Assembly (NCBI GenBank): GCA_934435205.1
Contig: CAKSAK010000005.1
Location: 186,001 to 250,000, forward strand
DNA length: 64,000 bases
From: an uncultured Ruminococcus sp.
Lineage (GTDB): Bacteria; Bacillota; Clostridia; Oscillospirales; Ruminococcaceae
Direction: 5' to 3'
In this document: in pieces, positions 15,773 to 23,526 of the stretch
How the letters are laid out: each line of letters begins with the position of its first letter
Numbering within the stretch: position 1 is the stretch's first letter
The notes under the pieces: generated by a model
Told to the model about the DNA's origin: nothing
Seen by the model: the letters and a program-made list of their open reading frames with translations, nothing else
Databases searched by the model: none
Made by a program: the position numbers and the translations under genes

Positions 15773-17482
15773 TCAGGCTTTATTCTCTCTTATACGCTTT
15801 TCTATTGTTTCCATATCTATGCCGTATTGTTTAAGGATAGTCTGAGCGAAGCTGTTGTCACGAGGCATTCCACGGACTATCTTATACTTTCGCTCCCCTG
15901 TTTCATCATCTGCGTCGGCAACTATGCTTGCAAGCTTTGTTCTGATGGTGCTGTCTTTGTTAAGCTCCACGGTCTTGTATGCGATATCCACAAGATGTGT
16001 GGCGAAAACTCCTCTTACGCCCATTTTGCAGAATATCCTCAAAAGCTCGCAGGCGACCTCAACGCACTCTCTAGGGGTTGTGCTTTGGATAGACTCGTTC
16101 ATAAGAAGCAGGCTGTTTGCGGTGATAGTGTCGCTTATTTCACGGAACTCTTTTATCTCTGTGGTGAAACGGCTGGTGTCGATGCCTGTTTTTTCCTCTT
16201 GTGGAAACTGAGTGTAGATATAGTCCACAAGGGATATCTCACAGTATGAAGCAGGCACATAAAGCCCTGTCTGCGCCATTATCTGACACAGACCCACCCC
16301 ACGGAGGAATGTGGTCTTTCCGCCATTGTTTGCGCCCGTAAGCACATAAAAGCCCTCGCTGTCACCGCCCATGGAGATATCGTTGGTAACAACAGATTTT
16401 TTCTCCTTGTGGTCAAGATTATATATTCTGGCTTCACGGAAATAAACAGGGTCAAAGATATCCTTTATGACGGCTTTTCTCTCACCGGCAGGAAGAATTT
16501 TCGGACGGCACATTTTAAGCCCCTGATCCTCGCAGGCTTCTATCATAGCCACTGCGCCCATGTAGTATTCAAGCTGATAGTCTATATAGCGCATATCGGC
16601 AATGCCTGCTTTCTGATACTCCGCAAGCACCTTATCTATCATTTTCACAAAAGTATCGGTCAAATTGCTAAGCTCGTCAAAAAGGGTCTTATCCACAGTG
16701 TTGATAAGCTTATCGTCAGACACCTCGCTGTCATTATACTTTTTCCTGAGATTTTTCACAACAGCCTTATCGTTGAACTTCGCACCATGGTAAAGTATCC
16801 TATCCACAAGGGACGGCTTTATATCGTAACGCTCTTTTGAAAGCTCTATAATGCCTGCTGAAACAGGAACTAGCCTTTCATCGAGGTTTATTGCCACTGT
16901 AACGCTTCGTATGCGGTCATGGAGCGCATTTTTAAGCTTCTCTATCTCACCCTTCAGGGATATATAATGCTTGTCGCCGTAATGCTCCTCAAAGAACGCA
17001 AAGAGCTTTTTCACGCCCTCTGAGCGTATCTTGTCTTTCGTTTTCTCATAGAAATCGTGCATTATCTCCATACACTGTATGTAAGCGTCAAAACCGCTTA
17101 TGGCGTCGTCAAGCTGTGAAAAGCTGTCGGGAGTAGTAAGATTATAGATGTTCTTTCTGTCATTTTCCACCATGACGTTTATCACCTTGCGTATGGTGGC
17201 AGACAATGACGGAAGCCTTATGAAATCGTCAAGGATATCAAGGCGGTAGTTTATTATCTCCTCATCGTCGCAGACCTCACAAAAAAGCCTCATTACACGA
17301 TACTGGTAATGGGGCGTGATGATATCAGCCACCTTTTCAAGCTCCAGATTGTCAACAAACGCTCTGGGGAGCTTTTCAAGGGCGGCAGCTCTTTTTTTCA
17401 TTGCGTTGTGCTTTTCCACAGAGGGATAAAGCAGGTCAGCCACAGGGACTTTCATATCAAATTCGTCAAGTTTTGAAGCCAT
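15773..17482 (-). CDS. MutS-family ATPase (MutS2-like, no endonuclease domain)
   Basis: A 569-residue protein with a helical lever region followed by a MutS ATPase domain. Walker A is GANNGGKTTFLRG, the Q-loop/Walker B region holds LLLMNESIQSTTPRE, and FATHLVD is the switch histidine. The mismatch-recognition domain and the C-terminal Smr nuclease are both absent, so it belongs to the short MutS-like group rather than MutS1 or full MutS2. Its role could be in recombination intermediates, but this is inferred. The ATG at 17482 with GAGG 10 bases upstream is preferred over the TTG at 17509. It is the last gene of the murT operon, 10 bases after the preceding gene. Confidence 0.85.
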   Translation of the reverse strand: MASKLDEFDMKVPVADLLYPSVEKHNAMKKRAAALEKLPRAFVDNLELEKVADIITPHYQYRVMRLFCEVCDDEEIINYRLDILDDFIRLPSLSATIRKVINVMVENDRKNIYNLTTPDSFSQLDDAISGFDAYIQCMEIMHDFYEKTKDKIRSEGVKKLFAFFEEHYGDKHYISLKGEIEKLKNALHDRIRSVTVAINLDERLVPVSAGIIELSKERYDIKPSLVDRILYHGAKFNDKAVVKNLRKKYNDSEVSDDKLINTVDKTLFDELSNLTDTFVKMIDKVLAEYQKAGIADMRYIDYQLEYYMGAVAMIEACEDQGLKMCRPKILPAGERKAVIKDIFDPVYFREARIYNLDHKEKKSVVTNDISMGGDSEGFYVLTGANNGGKTTFLRGVGLCQIMAQTGLYVPASYCEISLVDYIYTQFPQEEKTGIDTSRFTTEIKEFREISDTITANSLLLMNESIQSTTPRECVEVACELLRIFCKMGVRGVFATHLVDIAYKTVELNKDSTIRTKLASIVADADDETGERKYKIVRGMPRDNSFAQTILKQYGIDMETIEKRIRENKA

Positions 17483-17492
17483 TTTCGTTTCC

Positions 17493-17867
17493 TCACTGGT
17501 CTTTGACAAGGGCTTTCAGGTCTATTATTATGCCCACCTTCGCAAGAGCCTTTGACATAAGCTCCGCCGACAGTGGGTAGATATCAGTTTTTCCGCACTC
17601 GTGGTCATACTCGTATCTGAAAAACTGCACATAATTCTCCTGATGATCCTCAGATGTATAAACCTTTCCCATGATATATTTATTTTTTACGGCATAATAG
17701 TTCACAGGCTTGAGCCTGAGAATAGCTTTCGGGTCGGCAGACATTTCCGATGCGAGGGTATCAAAGCCCTCGTCAACGTAATTTATCTTGCGGCACTTCA
17801 TGTCTTTTATTTTCTTTTTAAGTGGCGGCTCGCTCTGAGCCTGCTTTTTCTTGAACAGTGAAAACAT
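17493..17867 (-). CDS. Conserved hypothetical protein in the murT operon
   Basis: A 124-residue protein that I do not recognise. It has a Lys-rich start (MFSLFKKKQ...KKKIKD) and a compact alpha/beta-looking remainder with several Tyr/Phe residues and Cys30-type isolated Cys; no signal peptide or membrane helix is seen. It starts 3 bases after gatD ends and stops 10 bases before the MutS-like gene, so it is certainly transcribed with them. The translational packing supports a real gene. A link to peptidoglycan amidation cannot be concluded from position alone. Confidence 0.75.
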   Translation of the reverse strand: MFSLFKKKQAQSEPPLKKKIKDMKCRKINYVDEGFDTLASEMSADPKAILRLKPVNYYAVKNKYIMGKVYTSEDHQENYVQFFRYEYDHECGKTDIYPLSAELMSKALAKVGIIIDLKALVKDQ

Positions 17868-17870
17868 TTT

Positions 17871-18611
17871 TTACACACCAAGCCTCTCAAAAAGCTGTTT
17901 GCGGCAATCTTCTTCAAGCTTATCGTTTATAGGCGCAGGTATATACTTTTCGCCAAGCTTTCTGCTCATGCAATAAGAGATAACATAGTCGCTGACCTTT
18001 GGATTTTTAGACAGGAGCGGGCCGTGGAGATAGGTTGCGATAACGCTTTTTTCCATATAGCCCTCTGTACTGCTCTCAAACTCGTTGCCGTTGCCTGAGA
18101 GGACTTTTCCGAATGGTGACTTGACGTTGGTGGTCTGTCCGCCATGGTTTTCAAAGCCTATGACCTTATATTTCTCTCCGTCAAGCTGAGCTTCGATAAC
18201 GATATTACCGATACATCTGCATCTTTTATCAGTAGAAGCCACAGTATAGTAATCAAAAAGCCCCAATCCCGGCACTTTCTCGCCGTTTGAATCCTTATAA
18301 TACTGACCCATGAGCTGATAGCCGCCGCATATCATCAGGAAAAATGTTCCTGCCTTATAAGCTTCCATGATACTGTCCTTGCAGGAAACGAGGTCGTCGG
18401 CAAGTATCTGCTGTTCAAAGTCAGCTCCGCCGCCAAGATAGATGATATCATACTGGGTGAAATCAGTTTCCTTGTCACCAATAAGATGCTTTGAAACTTC
18501 AAGCTCTATGCCACGCATTTTACAGCGGTAAGAAAGCACTTCAACGTTGCCGCTGTCACCGTAGAGGTCAAGCATATTAGGATACATATGAAGAATTTTC
18601 AGCTTTTCCAT
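17871..18611 (-). CDS. gatD: Lipid II isoglutaminyl synthase, glutamine amidotransferase subunit
   Basis: GatD supplies ammonia from glutamine to MurT, which amidates the alpha-carboxyl of D-Glu in lipid II. The 246-residue protein is a class I CobB/CobQ-type amidotransferase. The catalytic Cys is Cys95 in MICGGYQLMG, and the paired His is His196 in YLHGPLL. The N-terminal LHMYPNMLDLYGDSGNV is typical of GatD. It begins one base after the murT stop, so the subunits are translationally adjacent, as in other Firmicutes. Length is normal. Confidence 0.94.
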   Translation of the reverse strand: MEKLKILHMYPNMLDLYGDSGNVEVLSYRCKMRGIELEVSKHLIGDKETDFTQYDIIYLGGGADFEQQILADDLVSCKDSIMEAYKAGTFFLMICGGYQLMGQYYKDSNGEKVPGLGLFDYYTVASTDKRCRCIGNIVIEAQLDGEKYKVIGFENHGGQTTNVKSPFGKVLSGNGNEFESSTEGYMEKSVIATYLHGPLLSKNPKVSDYVISYCMSRKLGEKYIPAPINDKLEEDCRKQLFERLGV

Positions 18612-18612
18612 T

Positions 18613-19962
18613 TTACTTTTCCTCCCCGTTTTCTTTCAGGCTCTTATACCTTTTTATTGCGGCTCTTGTCGGCTGGATAGCGGTATAATTGGCTATGGCA
18701 AACTTATCTCCCTTTGTGGAGAAGAGTGACGCAGTTGCTTCGTCAAGGTCGGGATAAACGAATATCTTGTCAGGGTCATAGCCTGAGCATTTTATCCTTA
18801 TGGCGATATCATATGCTCTCGTACCAGAAGTCACAACTCTGTCAACATTATTGAACACGGAAAAGTTTATATCCCATATCCAAGAAACATCATGGCCGTC
18901 TGCAAGGTTATCGTTAAGGACAAAAAGCAGTTCCTTTGAGCCTGCCTGCTCGTTCATCACACGCAGGGTCATATTTGCGCCAACAGGGTTTTTAGCAAGG
19001 TTCACAAGGAGGTTTGAGCCGTCTACTTCAAAGCGTTCAAGTCTGCCGTTATTGACCTCGAAATGCTCGAAGGTGTCATGCAAAATAGCCTTGTCAAAGT
19101 TATAAAGCTTTGCGGCGGTATAGACAGCCGCCATGTTATACATATAATAGATACTGTTGTGAGCGGTCTTATATGTTTCTCCGTCAGCCTCAAATGACGG
19201 AACGGTAAGGTCAACGTTCTTTATCTCCACCTCTGGCTCGATATTGCCAAAACCGCATTTGGGGCAATGGAACTTTCCGATATGTGAATACTGATAATAG
19301 TCATAAACAAGCTCGGTGTCGCAGAAAGGACAGAACTTGCCCTCGCCCACCTCATAAGGCTTGTCCGTTGCGCCCTGATATCTGTCAACGCTGAAATAGT
19401 GTATGTTCTTGTTATTAGGATTAGCAAGTCCAAGTCTTGCCACGTTAGGGTCATCGGCATTGAGAACAACGTTGCCCTCAAATGTTTCAAGGAACTTTTT
19501 CACTTTGAGTATAAGCGTTTCCACCTCGCCGTTTCTGTCAAGCTGGTCACGGAAGAAATTCAGCAGAACAAGGGTCTGCAAATTGAGCTTTGAATAGACC
19601 ACAGGAACGTGTGACTCGTCAGTTTCAAGGACAAGATAATCGGCGTGGACTCTTCCCCTCATATCGCAGTGATTGAGCAGGAGGGAGCATATGCCCGTAT
19701 CAAGGTTATTTCCCTCAGGATTTGTTATTATCTTCTTTCCACCGCTTGCAAAAATGTGGCTGAGATAGTTTGTAACAGAAGTCTTGCCGTTTGTGCCTGT
19801 GACGGCAACGATAGGACAATCCACCTTGAAAGCCTTCAGGCAGTCTTTATTTATAGTCCACAGCACAAGCCCCGGAAAGTTGCCTGCGTCCCTGCCAAGC
19901 AGGTGCAGAGTTTTTACCATAAGCTTGCCGAAAATAATGGTGAAAGCGTTTTTTAAACTCAT
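18613..19962 (-). CDS. murT: Lipid II isoglutaminyl synthase, Mur-ligase-like subunit
   Basis: ATP-dependent catalytic subunit of the MurT/GatD complex on the cytoplasmic face of the membrane. The 449-residue protein has the Mur-ligase P-loop AVTGTNGKTS (about 53-62), a central region with a four-Cys zinc ribbon (CPFC and CPKC), the ENGRLERF-like segment NNGRLERFEVDG, and the DUF1727 C-terminal domain. The ribbon is characteristic of MurT and absent from ordinary Mur ligases. It heads the operon murT-gatD-hypothetical-mutS-like and has a clear promoter upstream. D-Glu amidation is needed for efficient D,D-transpeptidation in many Gram-positives. Confidence 0.95.
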   Translation of the reverse strand: MSLKNAFTIIFGKLMVKTLHLLGRDAGNFPGLVLWTINKDCLKAFKVDCPIVAVTGTNGKTSVTNYLSHIFASGGKKIITNPEGNNLDTGICSLLLNHCDMRGRVHADYLVLETDESHVPVVYSKLNLQTLVLLNFFRDQLDRNGEVETLILKVKKFLETFEGNVVLNADDPNVARLGLANPNNKNIHYFSVDRYQGATDKPYEVGEGKFCPFCDTELVYDYYQYSHIGKFHCPKCGFGNIEPEVEIKNVDLTVPSFEADGETYKTAHNSIYYMYNMAAVYTAAKLYNFDKAILHDTFEHFEVNNGRLERFEVDGSNLLVNLAKNPVGANMTLRVMNEQAGSKELLFVLNDNLADGHDVSWIWDINFSVFNNVDRVVTSGTRAYDIAIRIKCSGYDPDKIFVYPDLDEATASLFSTKGDKFAIANYTAIQPTRAAIKRYKSLKENGEEK

Positions 19963-19999
19963 TTATGTATCTCCTATTAATATAAAGTCGTATAAAATA

Positions 20000-20028
20000 A
20001 TAATAGACCATAACGCCCATAATGTCAA
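20000..20028 (-). promoter_or_regulatory. Promoter of the murT operon
   Basis: The minus strand has TTGACA, a 17-base spacer and TATTAT, about 40 bases upstream of the murT start. Confidence 0.82.
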
Positions 20029-20049
20029 GCATTTTAGACCTTTGCAAAC

Positions 20050-20094
20050 AAAAAAACACCGCACAAAGGCGATAGACGTTCCTTGTGCAGTGTT
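20050..20094 (-). terminator. Terminator of the amino-acid ABC transporter operon
   Basis: On the minus strand AACACTGCACAAGG pairs with CCTTTGTGCGGTGTT and is followed by seven Ts. Confidence 0.85.
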
Positions 20095-20099
20095 GACTT

Positions 20100-20825
20100 T
20101 TATATGATTTTTGAAAGAAATTCTTTCAAACGCTGATTTTCAGGGTGTGCAAAGAACTCGGACGGCTTGTTCTGCTCGAGTATTTTTCCGTCTGCCATAA
20201 ACAGCACTCTTGAAGCGACTTCCCTTGCAAAGCCCATTTCGTGGGTAACCACAACCATTGTCATGCCGTCGTTTGCAAGATGTTTCATAAGCTCCAGCAC
20301 CTCGCCCACCATTTCAGGGTCAAGTGCGGAAGTAGGCTCGTCAAAGAGCATTACCTCAGGATTCATTGCCAGGGAACGTGCGATAGCTATTCTCTGCTTC
20401 TGACCGCCTGAGAGCCTTGAGGGATACTCGTCAGCCTTATCTGGCAGACCAACTCTTTCAAGAAGCTCCTCCGCCTTTTTGTCGGCTTCCTCGGCTGTCA
20501 TAAGACCAAGCTTCACAGGGGCAAGAGTGATATTCTTCTTTATGGTAAGATGTGGGAAAAGATTGAAATGCTGAAAAACCATGCCCATTCTCTGTCTGAG
20601 CTTGTTCATTTCATGCTCGTTCGCCTGAGTGATGTTCTCGCCCTCAAAGAAAATATCTCCAGAGGTAGGTCTTTCCATAAGGTTAAGACAGCGGAGAAAG
20701 GTGGATTTTCCTGAGCCAGACGGCCCAACGATAACGACCTTTTCGCCCTTTTCGATAGTTTCGTTTATATCTTTCAGCACTTCCACATCGCCGAAAGACT
20801 TGCTGAGATGTTTAACGTCTATCAC
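20100..20825 (-). CDS. Polar amino-acid ABC transporter, ATP-binding protein
   Basis: A 241-residue ATPase of the GlnQ/HisP class that powers uptake of polar amino acids. Walker A is GPSGSGKST, the signature is LSGGQKQRIAIARSLA, Walker B is VMLFDEPTSALDPE, and the switch is VTHEMGFA. The GTG at 20825 follows an AAAGGAGG site with 10-base spacing; the longer TTG start at 20846 would overlap that site. It overlaps the permease gene by 14 bases and ends the operon SBP-permease-ATPase. The substrate amino acid is not determined. Confidence 0.93.
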   Translation of the reverse strand: MIDVKHLSKSFGDVEVLKDINETIEKGEKVVIVGPSGSGKSTFLRCLNLMERPTSGDIFFEGENITQANEHEMNKLRQRMGMVFQHFNLFPHLTIKKNITLAPVKLGLMTAEEADKKAEELLERVGLPDKADEYPSRLSGGQKQRIAIARSLAMNPEVMLFDEPTSALDPEMVGEVLELMKHLANDGMTMVVVTHEMGFAREVASRVLFMADGKILEQNKPSEFFAHPENQRLKEFLSKII

Positions 20826-21504
20826 TTTGCGACAGCCTCCTTTCAAGCTTTCCTACCAGATGAGTAAGCACAACTACCATTATAAGGTAAATAAGTGCGA
20901 CTGTAATAAGCGGCATGAATGCCGAGAACGTCTGAGAACGGATTATATCTCCGCCCTTTGTAAGGTCCTGAATTGCGATATATCCTGCAACGGAAGTTTC
21001 TTTCAGCAAAACTATGCACTCATTTGCAAGTGCAGGCAGAACAGTTTTGAAAGCCTGAGGCAGAACTATTGATATCATTGTCTGACGATAGCTAAGACCA
21101 AGGCTTCTTCCTGCTTCAAACTGACCGTTGTCAACTGACATGATACCCGAACGGACTATCTCAGCCACATATGCGCCTGAGTTCACACCGAACGCAAGCA
21201 CAGCCACAAGGGTCTTGTCTATGTTCACGCTTCCGAAGATAACAAAATATGTTATAAGAAGCTGAACTACCATAGGCGTTCCTCTTATAACTGTAAGATA
21301 CACTCTGCAAAGAGCATTGAGTATCTTCATTTTGCCTGTCTTATCATGAGTAGAGCGGACTATAGCCACAAGAAAGCCCAGCACAAAGCCGAGTATGACC
21401 GCAAAGAATGTTATGATAAGTGTTGTTTTAAGACCATTGGTAAGATAATGCCAACGGCTCTCGTCCAAAAAATTCTGCTGGAAATCAGCGATCAATTTGT
21501 TCAA
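20812..21504 (-). CDS. Polar amino-acid ABC transporter, permease
   Basis: A 230-residue permease of the HisM/GlnP class with about five membrane helices and the EAA loop that contacts the ATPase (EAGRSLGLSYRQTMISIVLPQAFKTVLPAL). The TTG start at 21504 has an AGGAAG site 7 bases upstream, and the next in-frame codons are not better placed. It is the middle gene, after the binding protein and overlapping the ATPase. The hairpin at 21536-21562 separates it from the binding-protein gene and probably lowers its expression relative to that gene. Confidence 0.92.
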   Translation of the reverse strand: MNKLIADFQQNFLDESRWHYLTNGLKTTLIITFFAVILGFVLGFLVAIVRSTHDKTGKMKILNALCRVYLTVIRGTPMVVQLLITYFVIFGSVNIDKTLVAVLAFGVNSGAYVAEIVRSGIMSVDNGQFEAGRSLGLSYRQTMISIVLPQAFKTVLPALANECIVLLKETSVAGYIAIQDLTKGGDIIRSQTFSAFMPLITVALIYLIMVVVLTHLVGKLERRLSQSDRR

Positions 21505-21535
21505 TTCAGCACTTCCTGTTCTTTATCAAAATAAT

Positions 21536-21562
21536 TTCGGCTGCCGCTCTACGACAGCCGAA
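21536..21562 (-). terminator. Intercistronic hairpin (partial terminator or mRNA stabiliser)
   Basis: TTCGGCTGTCG and CGGCAGCCGAA pair over 11 positions with one mismatch on the minus strand and are followed by a weak AT tract. It lies between the binding-protein and permease genes, a usual place for elements that raise binding-protein yield. Confidence 0.7.
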
Positions 21563-21572
21563 GTGTGAAAAA

Positions 21573-22352
21573 TTATTTCTTTCTTACGATTATTACCTGA
21601 CTTGATGATGTGTAAGTGTCAGAGAAAAGAACGTTTTTCTCTCTGTCAGGTGTAACTGTCATGCCTGCAACGCCAACGTCTGCCTTGCCTGACTGAACGG
21701 CTGAGATGATAGAATCAAATGCCATATCGTCTATTTTAAGCTCATAACCAAGCTTGTCGCAAACTGCCTGCATCATATCAGCGTCGATACCAACGACCTT
21801 ATCGTTCTCCTTGCTCTCGTATGGAGGGAACTCAGCGTTTGTTGCCATTACAAGAGTGCCCTTATCTCTGCTAACATTATCAGGTGACTTGTATGGGTTC
21901 TTGCCAGCGTTCTCGCCAACGTAGTTTGCCTTGATAGCGTCAAGTGTTCCGTCAGCTTTAAGCTCCTTGAGCGCACCGTTGATAGCTGTCTGAAGCTCAG
22001 TGTTGTCAAGCTTCATAGCGATAGCGTATTCCTCCTCAGCGAAAGGCTCGTCAAGTATTTCAAGGTCGTCATTTTTCTCAACGAATACCTTAGCAGGCTC
22101 AGCGTCGATTATAACGGCGTCTATCTTGCCCTGCTTAAGAGCCTGAACAGCGTCAGCACCCTTGTTGTATTTTTCTACCTTAGCGTCATCAACTTTCTCG
22201 GCATAGATATCGCCTGTTGTTCCAAGCTGAACACCGATAGTCTTGCCCTCCAGGTCGTCAACGCTGTGAACTGTATTAGCAGGCACTCCGCAGCCTGCAA
22301 GCATTGTAACGCTCATTGCCACTGCAATAAGTCCTGCTGCAAATTTCTTCAT
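21573..22352 (-). CDS. Polar amino-acid ABC transporter, substrate-binding lipoprotein
   Basis: A 259-residue family 3 solute-binding protein. The signal peptide MKKFAAGLIAVAMSVTMLAGC ends in the lipobox LAGC, so it is anchored to the outer membrane face. Family marks include GKTIGVQLGTTGD, FPPYESKENDKVVGIDADMM and FDSIISAVQSGKADV. The C-terminal order (MATNAEFPPYE after the first hinge) looks permuted relative to textbook family 3 proteins, in which that segment comes near the N terminus. This may mean a circularly arranged or fused variant. The ATG at 22352 has GAAAGGA 9 bases upstream. It is the first gene of the operon. Confidence 0.9.
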   Translation of the reverse strand: MKKFAAGLIAVAMSVTMLAGCGVPANTVHSVDDLEGKTIGVQLGTTGDIYAEKVDDAKVEKYNKGADAVQALKQGKIDAVIIDAEPAKVFVEKNDDLEILDEPFAEEEYAIAMKLDNTELQTAINGALKELKADGTLDAIKANYVGENAGKNPYKSPDNVSRDKGTLVMATNAEFPPYESKENDKVVGIDADMMQAVCDKLGYELKIDDMAFDSIISAVQSGKADVGVAGMTVTPDREKNVLFSDTYTSSSQVIIVRKK

Positions 22353-22423
22353 AATATACATTCCTTTCAAAAATTGATAGCGACAGCCCTCTGATAACGG
22401 CTGTGCATAAACCTATACCATAT

Positions 22424-22452
22424 ATTATAACTGAACACACGGCTTTTTGCAA
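22424..22452 (-). promoter_or_regulatory. Promoter of the amino-acid ABC operon
   Basis: The minus strand has TTGCAA, a 17-base spacer and TATAAT. A GACAGCC/GGCTGTG hairpin (22382-22404) lies in the leader before the start codon. Confidence 0.72.
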
Positions 22453-22579
22453 TAGTATTTATCAGTGATTTGATATATAAATTATGAATTTTTTGTTTTG
22501 CCAAACCATTTTAGTAAACAAACAAAAGAGGTATCCACCGAAAGGGGACACCTCTTGTATGCTTAGAAGCCTGTCTAAA

Positions 22580-22605
22580 GGCGGGCGAACACTGTTCGCC
22601 CCTAC
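22580..22605 (-). repeat. Dispersed GTAGGGG palindrome, copy 4
   Basis: Family member with core CGAACACTGTTCG, one base after the stop codon of the cyclophilin gene. No other terminator is obvious for that gene, so the palindrome may stabilise or end its mRNA. Confidence 0.75.
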
Positions 22606-22606
22606 A

Positions 22607-23293
22607 TTAAAATGCGTTTTTATCTTTAGCAGTAGCCGAATTTGAATTATCTTTGTAGTCAAAATTTACTGTGAACTGAACTCTGTGGTTGCCGTCTGCG
22701 TCATCGTCTATCATTTCAGCCTTTACGATAGTGATAGGTGTAACAGGCTTTGACTGTGCGTTATCTGAACCTGTTGTTCTCTCCACCTTGAGGAAGTCAT
22801 CAACAACGTCCATGCCCTCTGTTACCATGCCGAAAGCCGCATACTGTCCGTCAAGGAAAGTATCCTTATCGCTGTAGCAGATAAAGAACTGGCTTGATGC
22901 GCTGTCCATATCGTTGGATCTTGCCATTGAAACAACGCCTCTTGTATGGCTGAGGTTGTTTTCAACGCCGTTTGCTGAGAACTCGCCCTTGATAGTTTCC
23001 TTGCTTCCGCCTGTGCCGTCGCCGTTAGGGTCACCGCCCTGTGCCATAAAGCCGTCAACAACTCTATGGAAAGTAAGTCCGTCATAGAACTTTTCCTTTA
23101 CCAGCTTCTCGAAATTCTCGCAGGTGATAGGTGCGTCATTGGCATAAAGCGTGATAACGAACTTCTTGTCAGTGTCAGCCGCAGAGGTCTGTGATGAGCT
23201 GTCACCCTTATCTCCGCAAGCGGTAAGAACTGCGCAGGCAAGCACGCCTGCTGTACAAAGAGCCAATGCTCTGAATAGCTTTTTAAGTTTCAT
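22607..23293 (-). CDS. Lipoprotein peptidyl-prolyl cis-trans isomerase (cyclophilin type)
   Basis: A 228-residue surface foldase. The signal peptide ends in the lipobox LTAC (AVLTACGDKG), then a short Ser/Asp linker and a cyclophilin domain. Catalytic-site marks are FHRVVDGFMAQGGDPNGDGTGG, SMARSNDMDSASSQFFI and the DGQYAAFGMV loop. It probably assists folding of exported proteins outside the membrane, parallel to PrsA in other Firmicutes. It is monocistronic, with its own promoter, divergent from the YfhO gene. Confidence 0.93.
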   Translation of the reverse strand: MKLKKLFRALALCTAGVLACAVLTACGDKGDSSSQTSAADTDKKFVITLYANDAPITCENFEKLVKEKFYDGLTFHRVVDGFMAQGGDPNGDGTGGSKETIKGEFSANGVENNLSHTRGVVSMARSNDMDSASSQFFICYSDKDTFLDGQYAAFGMVTEGMDVVDDFLKVERTTGSDNAQSKPVTPITIVKAEMIDDDADGNHRVQFTVNFDYKDNSNSATAKDKNAF

Positions 23294-23347
23294 TTTTTAT
23301 CGTCCTTTCGATCATTATTAATGGCACTTCTGCCTTTTCACTAGCCT

Positions 23348-23376
23348 ATTATAGCACCTCCATGCAAAAAAATCAA
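23348..23376 (-). promoter_or_regulatory. Promoter of the cyclophilin gene
   Basis: The minus strand has TTGATT, a 17-base spacer and TATAAT, about 55 bases upstream of the start. Confidence 0.75.
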
Positions 23377-23438
23377 CATCAGACCATGTTTTTCACAGAA
23401 TTTTCATCATACGAAGCCTAAAGTTGGCTTATTTAATA

Positions 23439-23467
23439 TTGATTTTTGACTCTTAATGGAGTATAAT
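23439..23467 (+). promoter_or_regulatory. Promoter of the YfhO-family gene
   Basis: TTGATT, 17-base spacer, TATAAT, 60 bases upstream of the ATG at 23527. It is divergent from the cyclophilin promoter. Confidence 0.75.
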
Positions 23468-23526
23468 TATATTGTTTTTTTAAATAAAAATATAAAAACT
23501 ATGTTATGCATGGAGGACTGAACAAA

